64,000 nucleotides of DNA from the NCBI RefSeq assembly GCF_029873635.1, contig NC_080428.1, positions 69,585,101-69,649,100 on the forward strand, in the 5' to 3' direction. Source of the DNA: Malania oleifera (taxonomy: Eukaryota > Streptophyta > Magnoliopsida > Santalales > Ximeniaceae). Of the stretch, positions 10,469 through 22,088 are shown piece after piece (positions within the stretch are counted from its first letter, which is position 1; each line of letters opens with the position of its first letter). The notes under the pieces are model-generated. The model saw nothing but the letters and a program-made list of their open reading frames with translations, did no database searches and was not told the origin of the DNA. The translations under genes were made by a program, and so were the position numbers.

Positions 10469-11990
10469 GTGATATTCAGACCTACTAAAGAGCAGGAATT
10501 CAAATTTGTGGGGTCATGCGTGCATTCCTCACCACAGTTGATGTTAGCCATTCAAGTGAGGAAGCTACTCCTAGATGGATGTCAGGGGTTTATAGCCTAT
10601 GTAAAGAAAGTAACAAAGAAGGAATTGAAACTTTCCAATACTCCAGTGGTGAAGGAATTTTCAAATGTTTTTCCAAAGGAGCTACATGGATTGACTCCCG
10701 ACCGCGAGGTTTATTTTGCCATTTATTTACTTCCAGGGACGACACCACTTTCTAAAGCTTCCTATAGAATGGCCCTAGAAGAGTTGAAAGAATTAAAAGA
10801 TCAGTTGCAGGATTTATTAAATAAAGGTTTTATCAGACCAAGTGTGTCGCCATGGGGAGCTTCAGTTCTGTTTGTGAAGAAAAAAGACGGGACGATGAGG
10901 ATGTGTATAGACTATTGAGAAATAAATAAAATAATTGTTAAGAATAAGTATCATCTCACCCGTATAGATGACTTGTTTGATCAGCTCTAGGATACAAGGG
11001 TTTATTCAAAGGTTCACCTATGCTCTGGGTACCATCAAGTGAAGATCAAGGCGGAGGACATCTCCAAGACAGCGTTCCGAACCCGGTATAGCCACTGTGA
11101 GTTTTTTGTCATGCCATTCGGACTAACGAATGCTCCTGTTGTATTCATGGACCCGATGAACAGAGTTTTCCATCAGTATTTAAACAAGTTCATAGTGGTT
11201 TTCATTTATGATATATTGGTCAATTCGAGGAGTTTCAAGGAGCATGAGACACATTTAAGGCTAGTACTTCTAATACTCAGGGAAAGGAAACTGTATACCA
11301 AATTCAAGAAGTGTGAATTATGGTTAGAGAAATTTGCATTCCTTGGGCATGTCATATCCAGGGATGAAATTTCAATAGATCCTAGTAAGATAGAGGCAGT
11401 GGTGAATTGGGTGAGGCCAAGAAATGTCTAGGAAATCAGAAGTTTCTTGAGACTGGCGGGATTTTACCGCCGGTTCGTAGAGGGATTCGTACCTCTGACG
11501 CGACTAACCAGGAAGAATGCTAGGTTTAAATGGAATGATGATTATGAGCAGAGCTTCCAGGAATTGAAGCAACGGCTCGTCACTGCACCAGTATTGACTA
11601 TTCCATCAGGATAGGGTGGATATGTAATCTACAGTGATGCATCTCGGAAAGGTCTTAGATGTGTTTTGATGCAACAAGGGAGAGTTGTTGCATATGCCTC
11701 CAAACAGTTGAAAGAATATGAAAAGAATTACCCTACCCATGATCTGGAGTTAGCAGCAGTGGTTTATGCACTGAAAATTTGGAGGCATTATCTATATGGA
11801 GGGAAATGCGAAATATTTTCTAATCATAAAAGTTTAAAGTATTTCTTCACACATAAGGAATTGAATATGAGAAAGAGGAGGTGGCTCGAGCTGATTAAAG
11901 ACTACGATTGCACCATCAGTTACCATCCAGGGAAGGCTAATGTGGTAGCTGATGCGTTTAGCCATAAATCAAGGAGCGCGTCTGTGTCAA
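10469..11990 (+). pseudogene. Reverse transcriptase and RNase H of element A
   Basis: RT blocks appear in order: [18 protein letters not shown] with VKKKDG.MRMCIDY, then [15 protein letters not shown], and the catalytic region as FIYDILVNS (family FIDDILIYS), with the first Asp replaced by Tyr. The block CELW...FLGHVIS is followed by RNase H landmarks [39 protein letters not shown] and [12 protein letters not shown]. Stops lie at 10916, 10988, 11429 and 11612. The IDY-stop-EINK at 10916 sits where Arg is usual, which fits CGA to TGA. Confidence 0.9.
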
Positions 11991-13520
11991 CAATAGTAAT
12001 TGCACAACATATCAAAATAGATTTGCTGAGACTCGGGGTAGAGCTTGTAGAGGGTAATCATCAGGCGTATATCGCCAATTTGGTAGTACAACCCATATTA
12101 TTGGATAGAATTAAAGCTACTCAAGTGAAAGATGTGGAGTTAATGAAGATTATGGATAAAGTGCAGAGCGTTCAGAAAGCAGAGTTCAGTATTTCAGATA
12201 ACATAGCCTTGAGGATCCATACCACACTCCGTGTGCCTGTAGATACTGAAATTAAAAGAACCATTCTAGAAGAGGAGCACCGTTCCCTATATACAATACA
12301 TCTAGGAAGTACGAAAATATACAGGGATTTGAGGTTATCCTTCTGGTGGAGTAATATGAAAAGAGAGATTGCAGAATATGTAGGGTAGTGTTTGACATGT
12401 CAACAGGTGAAGGCTAAGCATCAGAAATCGGCAAGGCCTTTGCAACCATTTCATATTCCTGAATGGAAGTGGGAGCATATTTCTATGGATTTCATATCAG
12501 TGCTACCACCAGTACAGCATGGACAAGATGCCATCTAGGTGGTCATTGATAAACTGATGAAGACCGCCCATTTTCTTCCCATCCGAGATAATTACTCCAT
12601 GGGTAGATTGGTAGAATTGTACGTACAGAAGATAGTCAAACTGCATGGAGTGCTTGTGTCCATTGTTTTTGACTGGGATCCACGTTTCACGTCACAGTTC
12701 TGGAAAAGTTTATAGAGAGCTTTAGGGTCCTAGTTGGCTTTTAGCATGACTTTTCATCCTCAAACCGATGGATAGACTGAGAGGACTATTCAGATATTGG
12801 AGGATATGCTCCGTGCCTATGCGCTATATTTTGGAGGTAGCTGGTCACAATATTTTCCATTAGTGGAGTTTTCTTATAACAACAGCTACCATGCTAGTAT
12901 TGGGATGACCCCATACGAGGAATATGGTCAGAGATGTCGATCTTCGTTATATTGGGATGAAATTGGAGAGAAGCATATATTGGGGCCAGAGATGGTACAA
13001 CGGGCTTCTAAGAAAATCAAGCTTATCTAGAAGAGAATTAAGACAGCTCAGAGCCAACAGAAAATCTATGCCGATATCCGTCGACGGGCGCTGGAATTTG
13101 AAGTGGGTGATAATGTGTTCTTAAAAATTGTGCCGATAAAAGGAGTAATAAGATTCAGGAAGAAGGGTAGGTTTAGCCCTAGGTACAATGAATCATTTGA
13201 GATATTGGAAAGAGTTGGCGCAGTTGCCTACAGGTTAGCGTTACCCCCAGCGCTATCCAAAATTTACAATGTATTTCACGTATCCATGTTGAAGAAATAC
13301 ATCCCAGATCCATCTCACATAATAAGCTATGAAAAGATGAAGATTGGTGAGACCTTATCTTATGAAGAGATACCAACTCAGATCTTAGATTATAAAGAAC
13401 AGGAATTGCGCACCAAGAAAATCCCACTAGTGAAAGTGCTCTAGAGAAATCACGCAGTTGAAGAAACTTCATGGTAGTTAGAAGAAGAAATGTAATAGAA
13501 GTACCCACATATGTTTTAGT
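11991..13520 (+). pseudogene. Integrase and chromodomain-like C-terminus of element A
   Basis: An HHCC zinc-binding region (H...H at about 12280-12303, then CLTC after a stop at 12386) is followed by the catalytic core (MDFIS, DWDPRFTSQFW, FHPQTDG-stop-TER, ILEDMLR). The C-terminal GPFEILER-like and NVFHVSMLKKY blocks come next, then the chromodomain region (TQILDYKEQELRTKKIPLVKVL, stop, RNHAVEE). Stops at 12386, 12536, 12713, 12731, 12773, 13028 and 13441 fall at positions that are Gln or Trp in the family. Chromodomain integrases target insertion to heterochromatin; this copy is dead. Confidence 0.88.
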
Positions 13521-13779
13521 GGGAATCATCATCAGTCAAAAGAAGGAAATGTTCAGGTAAGAAGTCATGTAAGTAAGTAAATTTTTGTGCAAGTTAATCA
13601 TTTGTATGTATAGTTTTTAGTTTTTATGGTTTTGGGAAGTTTTGTTTGCTCTCCTAGAACCGTAAATGTAACCACAGTATTCCTCCATCATAAGTGAGAG
13701 TAATTAATAAAATTATAGTAGATTTTTCCTCAAAAAGTGATACATGAGAGAGATAGCAAATTTTAAGGACGAAATTTTT

Positions 13780-13794
13780 ATAAGGAGGGAAGGA
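13780..13794 (+). other. Polypurine tract of element A
   Basis: AAGGAGGGAAGGA directly precedes the 3' LTR start TGTAGAAACCC at 13795. Confidence 0.8.
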
Positions 13795-15949
13795 TGTAGA
13801 AACCCAAAAAAATTTAATTTATGGAAGTAATAAAGAAAAGAAAATAAAGAGAAAGAAAAGAAGGAAAAAAAGATTATAAAAAGGGGCATCAACAAGAATT
13901 CGTCGACGAACCCAGGGTCTTCATCGACGAATGTCTTTCTAAGTCTCGTCGATGAAGTACATGTGTCTCGTCCACAAGGAGATACCGAGAGGGGAAAAAT
14001 TTCAGACCTTAAAATGTTCGTCGACGAAATCGCTAGTGGTTTCGTCGACAAGTCCACGTGTCTCGTCGACGAAGCCCCGTGGACAGCTATCTATATGTGG
14101 CTAAAAATCATATTTTTGGTGAGAATTTCATTTCCTCTCTCTTTTTTCTCTCTCTACCTTCGGCCCTTCCACCTTCTCTCTTCAAATCTGGCCCTATTTT
14201 ATCCCGTTTCGACAATCAGAAGTTACCACGATGATCTTGGGGTGATTCTCTACAAGATAGGCAGAGCCGATTGTTGATTTGGGATTCTTGGACACCATCC
14301 CAAAATCAGGGTAAGTAAGATATTTAAGGGTTTATGTGGTTATTTGGGATATGTGAACCCAAGAAATGTGTTAGATGGTAATATATTGGGGTTTGAGTTG
14401 ATTGAACTGGGGTTAATGTGATTTCAGGGTTTGGAATTCTGGACGCTGTAAGCGTGGTTTAGGATTTTAACAGGCTTCTTAGAAATAAGGTAAGATGATA
14501 GACTAAGTCAGATATTTTCAAAAATGTATTATTGAATTTATAGTATTTAATTCAAGAATTTATACATGTGATTAGTATAGTTTTTCAGAATACTGATGTT
14601 GAACTGAGAAAAAACCCTAGAATAGATTTAATAATATTTCTCAATAAAATATGCTTTTCTCAAACAGATAGCATATATATATAGTAGCACTCACTTGTGT
14701 GGCATGAGTATATATTTTACAACATTAATAGCTTAACAAAGTATTTTATGATACCATAGAACAAGCGGTATTTGATGACAAATTATTTTAGAAAAATTAT
14801 AAACAGTACATAAATTATATTTTCAGTATATTATAATATTCAGCCTGCGCAGATGCCTTAATTATTTGGTTGGCCCAGATGCTGTAATATTTCAACCGAC
14901 GTAGATTTCATGAACAGATTTATATGCATATAACAGTTTATTCAAAAATATTATCATGTCAGATTATACACAAAATTATGAAACAGTTAAATTGTAGTTA
15001 TTATGAAATATATTATATGATAGCAGAACCCAAATGGCTTAGTTTAGATTTAGAGTACGGCACTCTAGCTATCACTTCCAGTAGTGCTACCACACATATC
15101 AGATAGAGTGTGGAAGTTGGATAGTCGATTGAGCATCAAGGAAGAGTAGTGTGCCCTCCTGGCAGTCCAAACCAGGTTGGGCAAGCCAATCGTACTTACA
15201 GACTTATCAGTTTTGGCTTAGTGTGGTAGGCCAACCATTGTTAGGTCCCGTCTATGGGCTGTACAACCCAGTCATGTGGGGGTAATACATGACGTTAGCT
15301 AACTGTCCATCCAAGGTATAATTCCAGTAATACACAAATATAACATATGATTTGTATGTATACAGAAATTTAGTATGTTATGTTGTATTATGTTTTATTC
15401 AGATTTTACACAGAACAGTTTTACCAGATTTTTCAAATGCAAGTTCAGTTATGTACAGAGTTTCCTTACTTATCAGATACAGATTATCATGTACAATATA
15501 TGTTTATAACACAATAATACTCATGTTGCCACACACTGATATTAGTATGTTTCCTTTACTGAGAGATGTCTCGCCCCAGCATTACAAACATTTCAGGAAA
15601 CCCTGACAGATGTGTGGAGCGAGCTCCGAGATAGAGGAGTTCATTAGTACCACTCCAGTTGCAAGGTAAGTAGTCAAGTCAGGATCAAGATGGATTTTGG
15701 GGTTTGACTCTAGGATTTGTGGTTCTTTTTGGGATGTATATGTGTATATATGGAAATAGTAAATCTCTAGTATTGTGTATAAGTTTAAGTATAACATGGT
15801 TTCCGCTGCTTAGTTGATAGGTATGTATAAATAGGTGGATTCCCGATACCTATGAGTCCAAGTTGACTTTGTTTACATTTTATGGTATCAGGGTATGATT
15901 ATTATTATTATGTGGAAAAAAAATATAACATAAATTTGGGGTCGTGACA
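13795..15949 (+). repeat. 3' LTR of element A, complete
   Basis: 2155 bp, TGTAGAAACCC to GGGTCGTGACA. In order it holds seven GTCGAC palindromes (13899-14073), a weak TATA-like CTATATG near 14090, a leader block (ACCACGATGATC near 14225), donor-like CAGG/GTAAGT at 14310/14311, acceptor-like TTTCAG ending 14427, a second donor-like AAG/GTAAGA at 14489/14490, a reduced minisatellite and the stem-loop 15271-15293. It is the most complete LTR of the family here. Confidence 0.9.
13899..14073 (+). promoter_or_regulatory. Seven-copy TTCGTCGACGAA palindrome array
   Basis: Copies begin near 13899, 13920, 13944, 13966, 14017, 14041 and 14062. Three are perfect at the central TCGTCGACGA. The array ends about 15-20 bases before the TATA-like sequence. 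Regulatory role is inferred from this position. Confidence 0.5.
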
Positions 15950-17861
15950 CCATTAGTCTTGTCTCTAATGATCCTCATTCCAAGGATTTGCTTTGCAACT
16001 CCCAAATCCTTCACAAACTGTCTTGACAATTGCTTCTTCAGATTATTAATCTCCTCAATGCTAGACCCTGTAATGAGCATATCATCTACATATAATAGAA
16101 GAATAATGTAAGAATTTTCAAAGTACTTAACATAGCAACAATGGTCAGCTTCACATCTCTTGAATCCAATTCTATGCATAAAACTATCAAATTTCTTATA
16201 CAACTGTCTTGGAGCTTGTTTTAGGTCATACAAGCTCTTTCTCAATTTGCAGACTAGATTCTTTTGTCCTTAGACAATGAACCCTTCCGGCTGAATCATG
16301 TAAATATCTTCCTCCAAGTCACCATGAAGGAATGTCGTCTTCACATCTAACTGCTCAAGATGTAGGTTTTCACAGCCACCATTCCCAGTACCAGTCTAAT
16401 TGTAGACATCTTCACAACTGGAGAAAATATTTATATGAAGTCAATGCCCTGCTTCTACTGAAACCCTTTGATGATTAATCTAGCTTTGTAGTGCTTACTA
16501 CCATCATGCTCATTCTTTATTCTGAATACCCACTTGTTGTGCAAAGTCTTCTTCCCTATTGAGAATCCATCTCATCCTTCATGGCTAACTCCCACTTGTT
16601 TGAATTTTCATCCTGCAAGGCTTCATTGTAACACTTTGGCTCCCCACCATAAGTCAACAAGAGATAATTTAAAGTGGGTGAATAATGCTGTGGAGGTCTA
16701 ATAGTCCTGGAAGATGTACGGATTGTAGCTACAGGTGTACTCTAATCTACTTGTGATTCTACATTCTCCTTGTCCTCTTCACCCCTTTCCTAGACAATGC
16801 TTTCAGCCAACTCATCTAAGTTAACAAACTCAAATTTCTTCTGATCTATCTATGTGACATTAGAAACTACAGTTGACTTGTCCTTGTACATAACCTCTTC
16901 ATTAAATATCACATTTCTATTTCTGATGATTTTCCTATTTTGTTCATCCCAAAACCGATAGCCAAATTTCTCATCACCATAGCCAATAAAAAAACATATT
17001 TTTATACTTTGCATCAAGTTTACTACGAGCATCAGAATCTATATACACATAAGAAACACAACCAAAAACTTTTAAATGAGAAAACTTTACCTCTTTGTCA
17101 CTCCAAACCTCTTTAGGAAGTTTGAAATTCATGGGAACCGAAGGTCCTTGGTTTATCAGGTAAGCTGTAGTGCTATTAGCATCAGCCTAGAAATTTTTTG
17201 GTAGTCCAGCATGCAACCTCATACTCCTAACACGCTCATTGAGAATTCTGTTCATGTGCTCAGCTAAACCATTTTTCTATGGTGTCGTATGAATGGTTTT
17301 CTCCATTCTGATTCCATATGCAGCAATACTCTCTAAACCCTCATTTATGTACTCTTCTCCATTGTATAACCTCAAACATTTTACTTTCAAACCTATCTCA
17401 GTCTCAACCATAGCCTTCCACTTCTTAGAAGTGTCAAATACATCAGATTTATTTTTCAAAAAATAAATCCATACCTTTCTGGTTGAGTCATCAATGAAAG
17501 TAATGTAATATCTTTATCCTCCAAGGGATACAATCGGAGAAGGCCCCCACAAATCAATGTGCACTAATTCCAATTTTTCAACCTTCAGTGTCCTGCCAAT
17601 TTTCAAGAAACTCACCCTTTTATGTTTCCCTAAAATGCAGCTTTCACACAAGTCAAAATCAATGGACTTCAATTTTGATATTTTCCCTTGTGACAACAAC
17701 ATCTTCATCCCTTTCTCATTCATGGGACCAAGTTTGCAATGCCATAGGCTTGCATCAGTACTTTCTTCAGCAACTGCAATTGTGTCTCTTGGACTTGAGG
17801 TCATGTATAGAGTACCAGACTTCTTTCCACGAGCCAATACTCTGGCTCCTTTTGTAACCTT
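15950..17861 (-). pseudogene. Copia C1 integrase and N-terminal reverse transcriptase
   Basis: Minus-strand reading starts with the GAG-pre-integrase domain (GTLYMTSS, LWHCKLGPMNEKG, CESCILGKHKRVSF). The second zinc-ligand His is Pro. The integrase core has HIDLWGP and a region LRLYNGEEY where copia has S/D-N-G-G-E, so a catalytic Asp is Tyr. Frameshifts and stops follow (16270-17000). RT resumes at about 16245 with KSLYDLKQAPRQ and an intact [10 protein letters not shown] motif, running to IRDKTNG at 15950, where the gypsy LTR cuts it. Confidence 0.87.
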
Positions 17862-19125
17862 CCAAGCCTTACAAGGCTTAAAATCTTATTTTGATGATAA
17901 CAAATCAAAGGAACTTAACATATTTGGTTAAGTGATGATGTGATAGGACTCAAGAATAAGAATATAAGGTCAAGTGCTCATAAAGATCAATAAATGCTCA
18001 TACTACAAAGAAAGATGATCAAATGAAGCTTAAAAGGCATGGATTCAAAGATGATCCATTAAAACTTGAAGATCGTAAGAGCATGAAAAATAACTTGCTA
18101 AAAGCTTGAAGACAAGATGGAGTCAAAGAAAGAACAAAGCATGAAGACTTAAGTACTTAGAATATCAAAAGTCCTAAGGAAGTCTTATGTAAGTACTTCA
18201 AGTAAAACTCAATATAAAAAGCATTGAAGCTCTTTAAAGACAAATTAAAATCTTATGAAACCATTTTTAAAGACCTTGAAATATGATTTCCAAAGTTATA
18301 AATAATGAAGGTCTCAAATGAAAAAAGTTTTCAAAGTCAAATCTTTAAAAAATATATTTTTTTTTAAAAGCTCAGACGCCTGCCCAAAACTCCCAGGCGA
18401 CTAACTATATTTGTGTTTTTTAAGAACTAGCATAAAGAAAGATGCCAAGCACCTGATGGTAGCCTGACAGGCGTTTGCCTGTGTTTTGACAAGTGACTGC
18501 CATTATTCTGACTTTTGAATTTAACTAAGACAAGCGCCTGACTAGTTGTGCCGAGCGACTGCCACTCGAGAGATTTTTAAAAACACTAACGGTAAAATTT
18601 TTACATTTGGTTTCTTGGGCTCCAATATTTTTGTAAACTTGACCAACACTCCAAGTAAACTTGGGGAGCAAGGAATTAACTTTTTTAACTCTATAAATAG
18701 CCCCCAAGACAAGGATTTTAATCACCAAGAAATATTTTCGGCAATATAATACTCTCAAGTGCTTTCAACTCTCAAAGACTTTCTTGCACACATCTTGCTG
18801 CTTACTCAACTGAGTTCTTGCTGATCATCTCACACGAAAATTGTGCTTTAAAGTCTAAATCTTTCAATCAAAGAAAGATTATATCGGTGATATATTTACA
18901 TTGAGCTTCAATTTCTTTATATTGAATTTATATTGAAGTATATTGTGCTGATTGTTGTACTAACCTACTCTATCTGAGAGTGTATCTTGTACACAAGTTA
19001 TCCTATACTTGTTTCTTGTTTCTTGTTTCTTGACTATTCCAGGTTGTTGGATCGTTGACTGAGTGTGGGGTATCGCTTGGAGAGGCACTGCTCTAGCCTA
19101 TTGAAGAAGTGATCGAGTGTGGGGT

Positions 19126-21329
19126 TGTAACAACCTGCTATTTATTCACATTTTTTTTTTCTGAATATAATAAATGTCACCGGTCTAAATACTGATAATA
19201 ACATCTCAAGCCCAAAGAGCACTGAGGAAACTCTTCTTGTCATACATAACTATGCAGCGGTACAAAAAACTGGGAACTGCTAAGTACAATACAATACCAG
19301 AAACTATAGAACTCTGAAATAGATTTACAATACAAAATACCCAGTGACGTTGCTATAATATGAAAACTATCCCAAAACTCTGGTATCTCAAAAACCTACC
19401 CTTTTCTATAAGGGCAGCACAAGTCGACCTCTACCCACGAGCCTAATCTGCTCACCTAGTTGGATCTCCTGAAAAATGATAAGTCACTAGGATGAGACAA
19501 CACTTAGTAAGTGGAAATATGGTATTACTAATGTGTGGCGGCTGAGTTAATCATTTAAAATATTGAAGTAATACTGTAATCTGAGAAAACTGGTAAACTG
19601 TACAGAATATATATCTATCATGTAATCTTTAAAATATAACTGTGTATCTGAGTTTGCTATCTGAAGGTACTGCAAATATAATAATATAACTTCTGTTGTG
19701 TGATATATCTGTACGTAGGATCATGATATATCCCCTCATGATAGGGTTGTGCGGCCCGTAGGTTGGACTTACTCTGGTTAGCCTACAAGGCAAGTCAATC
19801 TATATTTGTACATCCGCCAATTTGTAATGATCTATGAAGATCCTAGCCCACTACAATCTCTCCAGACTGTAACAAACCTCTATCATCGTCTAACCGGCTA
19901 CCTGAACCCAGCGTGTCAGGGAGACCGCAATCTCTCCTAGCACGGTTAGACGGAATCCACATGCTATCTAAGTCATTTGGTTACACGTGTCTGAATCTAG
20001 CAATGGTACCGTGCTCTGCTGTAAATATATTTGTCTATAATCTCCACAGGGGTTTGTAACTGTGTCATATTGTATACATATATAAATATATAACAATCTT
20101 CCTGTTTTTAACATGATTTCAAAAACAATCATAACACTATATTTATGAGCTATATTATCTAGGATATCTAATTGAAATACATATACATACATATATATAT
20201 ATATATATCTGTTTGTAACATCTGTGTTTTCTGTCTGTACTATCTGTAATATCTGTATAAAATATATGTATACTCTATATATAATATTTGTATGCTCTGT
20301 ATATAATATTTGTATGTTCTGTATATAATATTTGTGTGCTCTATATATAATATATGTATACTCTATATATCTATTGTAGCATCTTGATGTTATCATTGTA
20401 TAATCTTTCTGAATGAACTATCTGAGTGTTATGGTTTAGCAATCATGTTTTTCTCTGAAAATACTATAAGTCTCATTCATTTCTAATATTCTGAAATATC
20501 TGAATTTTTGTATATTTGTAACACTGTAAAATCTATATATGGTACTGTAATAAAATCATGCCACACATTTGAATAAATGTAGTCTCATGCTCAATTTCTG
20601 TAATTTTGCTATAAAAATAATATTCATAATTCTCTGGAAAATAATCTGATATACATGCTTGTAAATACACTTTCATAATCTTCTGTATACAAATTAAAAT
20701 TGCTAGCATAGCATATTTCCCTTACCTTAAATCTGAAAAGCCCTTATAAAGTTCTGGCTCTATACCCTCAGGGTTCCTAGCTCAATATCCTAAAAACAAT
20801 ATCCCCCAGAACAAAACATCAATATTTCCTTACCAACATTTCTCACAACTATAAGGAAGGCATAATCTGAGTAAAATGTCTTACTCTGGATTTGGAATGA
20901 ATTTTAAATCAACCTTCCCCACGATCTGCTCCGGTAGACTTGCAGATAACTTCGCCAGGAGCATCGTGGTAGCCTTAAATCTTCAATCTGGTGAGAAATG
21001 GGGCCAGGATCAAAAAGACAAGGGGAGGGAAACGTAAAGAGAGAGAGAAGAAGAAGAAATTTATGCGCTGAAATCGAAGTTAAAATCCAAGTTTCGGCTA
21101 TTTATAGAGCGGGATTCATCGACGAGACACGTCACCTCGTCGACAAGTCCTGTAGAAAATCCGTCGATGAACCTACACTCTCGTTGATGAGTTTCAGTCT
21201 GCCTTAAACCCTCTCTCGATATCTTCTCATTGACGAAACCTGTCCTGTCGAAGAGCTCCTCTTATATCCTCGTCGACGAATCCTCTGTGTTCGTCGACAA
21301 GATGCTGAAAAATTCTTCGAGTTATTACA
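19126..21329 (-). repeat. Solo Tekay-family LTR
   Basis: 2204 bp. On the minus strand it starts TGTAATAACTCG and ends GGTTGTTACA. Flanks GGGGT (19121-19125) and GAGGT (21330-21334) are a 5-bp duplication with one change. It has eight GTCGAC palindromes (21117-21300), a TATAAATAG box on the minus strand near 21095, donor-like CAGA/GTAAGA near 20884, exon-like block GAGCTAGGAACCCTGAGGG near 20775-20795, a 27/28-bp minisatellite (20255-20370) and the stem-loop 19720-19742. No internal region is present. Confidence 0.85.
19720..19742 (-). other. Conserved LTR stem-loop, variant arms
   Basis: Arms ATCATGA/TCATGAT with a 9-nt loop reading GGGGATATA on the minus strand. It has the same size and loop start as 7946-7968, but both arms have changed in a pairing-preserving way. 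Confidence 0.55.
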
Positions 21330-22088
21330 GAGGTATCACTTGGAGAGGCGCTACTTTAGCCTACTTAAGGAGTGTCTAAGCAAAGGGTATTGCTTGTAAA
21401 AGGTATATTCTGCCCAGAAAGGAACGGTATAGTGGAATCCTTTGGTGGTATTGGCCAAATGCGAGGACGTAGGCTAGGGATAAGTCGAACCTCGTAAAAA
21501 ACGTGGTGTCACTCTTTTTCCTTACTCTCTTTATTTTCCAGCATATATTAAATTGCATGGTTGTGTTTTATTTTTTATCATAAACACTACATGGATTGGA
21601 TATTAAAAAGCTAAAGATTAATTTGATTTTGGGAATTGCGAAAATCGAAAGGAAGTATGTTGGTTGATCAATACAATTTGCGAAAATCGTAAGGGAGTAC
21701 GTTGATTGGTTAACACCCAAGACTTATTAACTGAAAGTTTATTTAAAGTCCAAGTTCTTGGAAAGAGTGTTAGATTTCATATTGTGTATCACATTTAGAA
21801 ATCAAATCCATCAACACAAGGCTTACATAAATACACGGGGCTGAAAACAAAGCTGAAAATTGCAAAGTGATGCATACTATATTTTGGTTTGGTATTTTGT
21901 GAATGATTATTTTAAGTTGATGATTGGTTGAATGTTTGTTTAAGTATTGGGTTGTGGATTGCTTAAGTAACTAAGCTTTTTCTAGTGTGTTTATTAAATT
22001 AACAAAAGGGTTAGGAATTCTTGAAAAGAATTAAAAGAAATTTTAATAACCCAATTCACCCCCCCCCCCTCTTGGGACTACACCTCAA

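Larger units (their letters stand above)
7161..15949 (+). mobile_element. Tekay-like chromovirus (Ty3-gypsy) A, nearly full length, defective
   Basis: Order: 5' LTR (lacking its first ~735 bp), PBS, gag with zinc knuckles, protease, RT, RNase H, integrase, chromodomain-like C-terminus, purine tract, full 3' LTR. The PR-RT-RH-IN order is gypsy, and the terminal block (IPLVKVL, then RNHAVEE) fits chromodomain-bearing Tekay/Del chromoviruses. At least a dozen in-frame stops interrupt the polyprotein, and the RT catalytic motif has lost one Asp. It cannot be autonomous. It ends cleanly at 15949 against copia C1. Confidence 0.9.
17862..22088 (+). repeat. Solo LTR with C-tract end (SIRE-like), interrupted
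   Basis: Near its left end it reads ATTTTGATGATAACAAATC and at the right AATTCACCCCCCCCC. Both match in reverse the termini of the LTRs at 49615-51649 and 62181-63555. It splits copia C1 between protease and GAG-pre-integrase codons. The site before insertion can be inferred as CCTTCCAACTTTC, but neither a clean duplication nor TG/CA ends survive, so the limits are good to a few bases. A gypsy solo LTR sits inside at 19126-21329. Without that insert it is about 2.0 kb. No coding sequence was seen. Confidence 0.6.
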
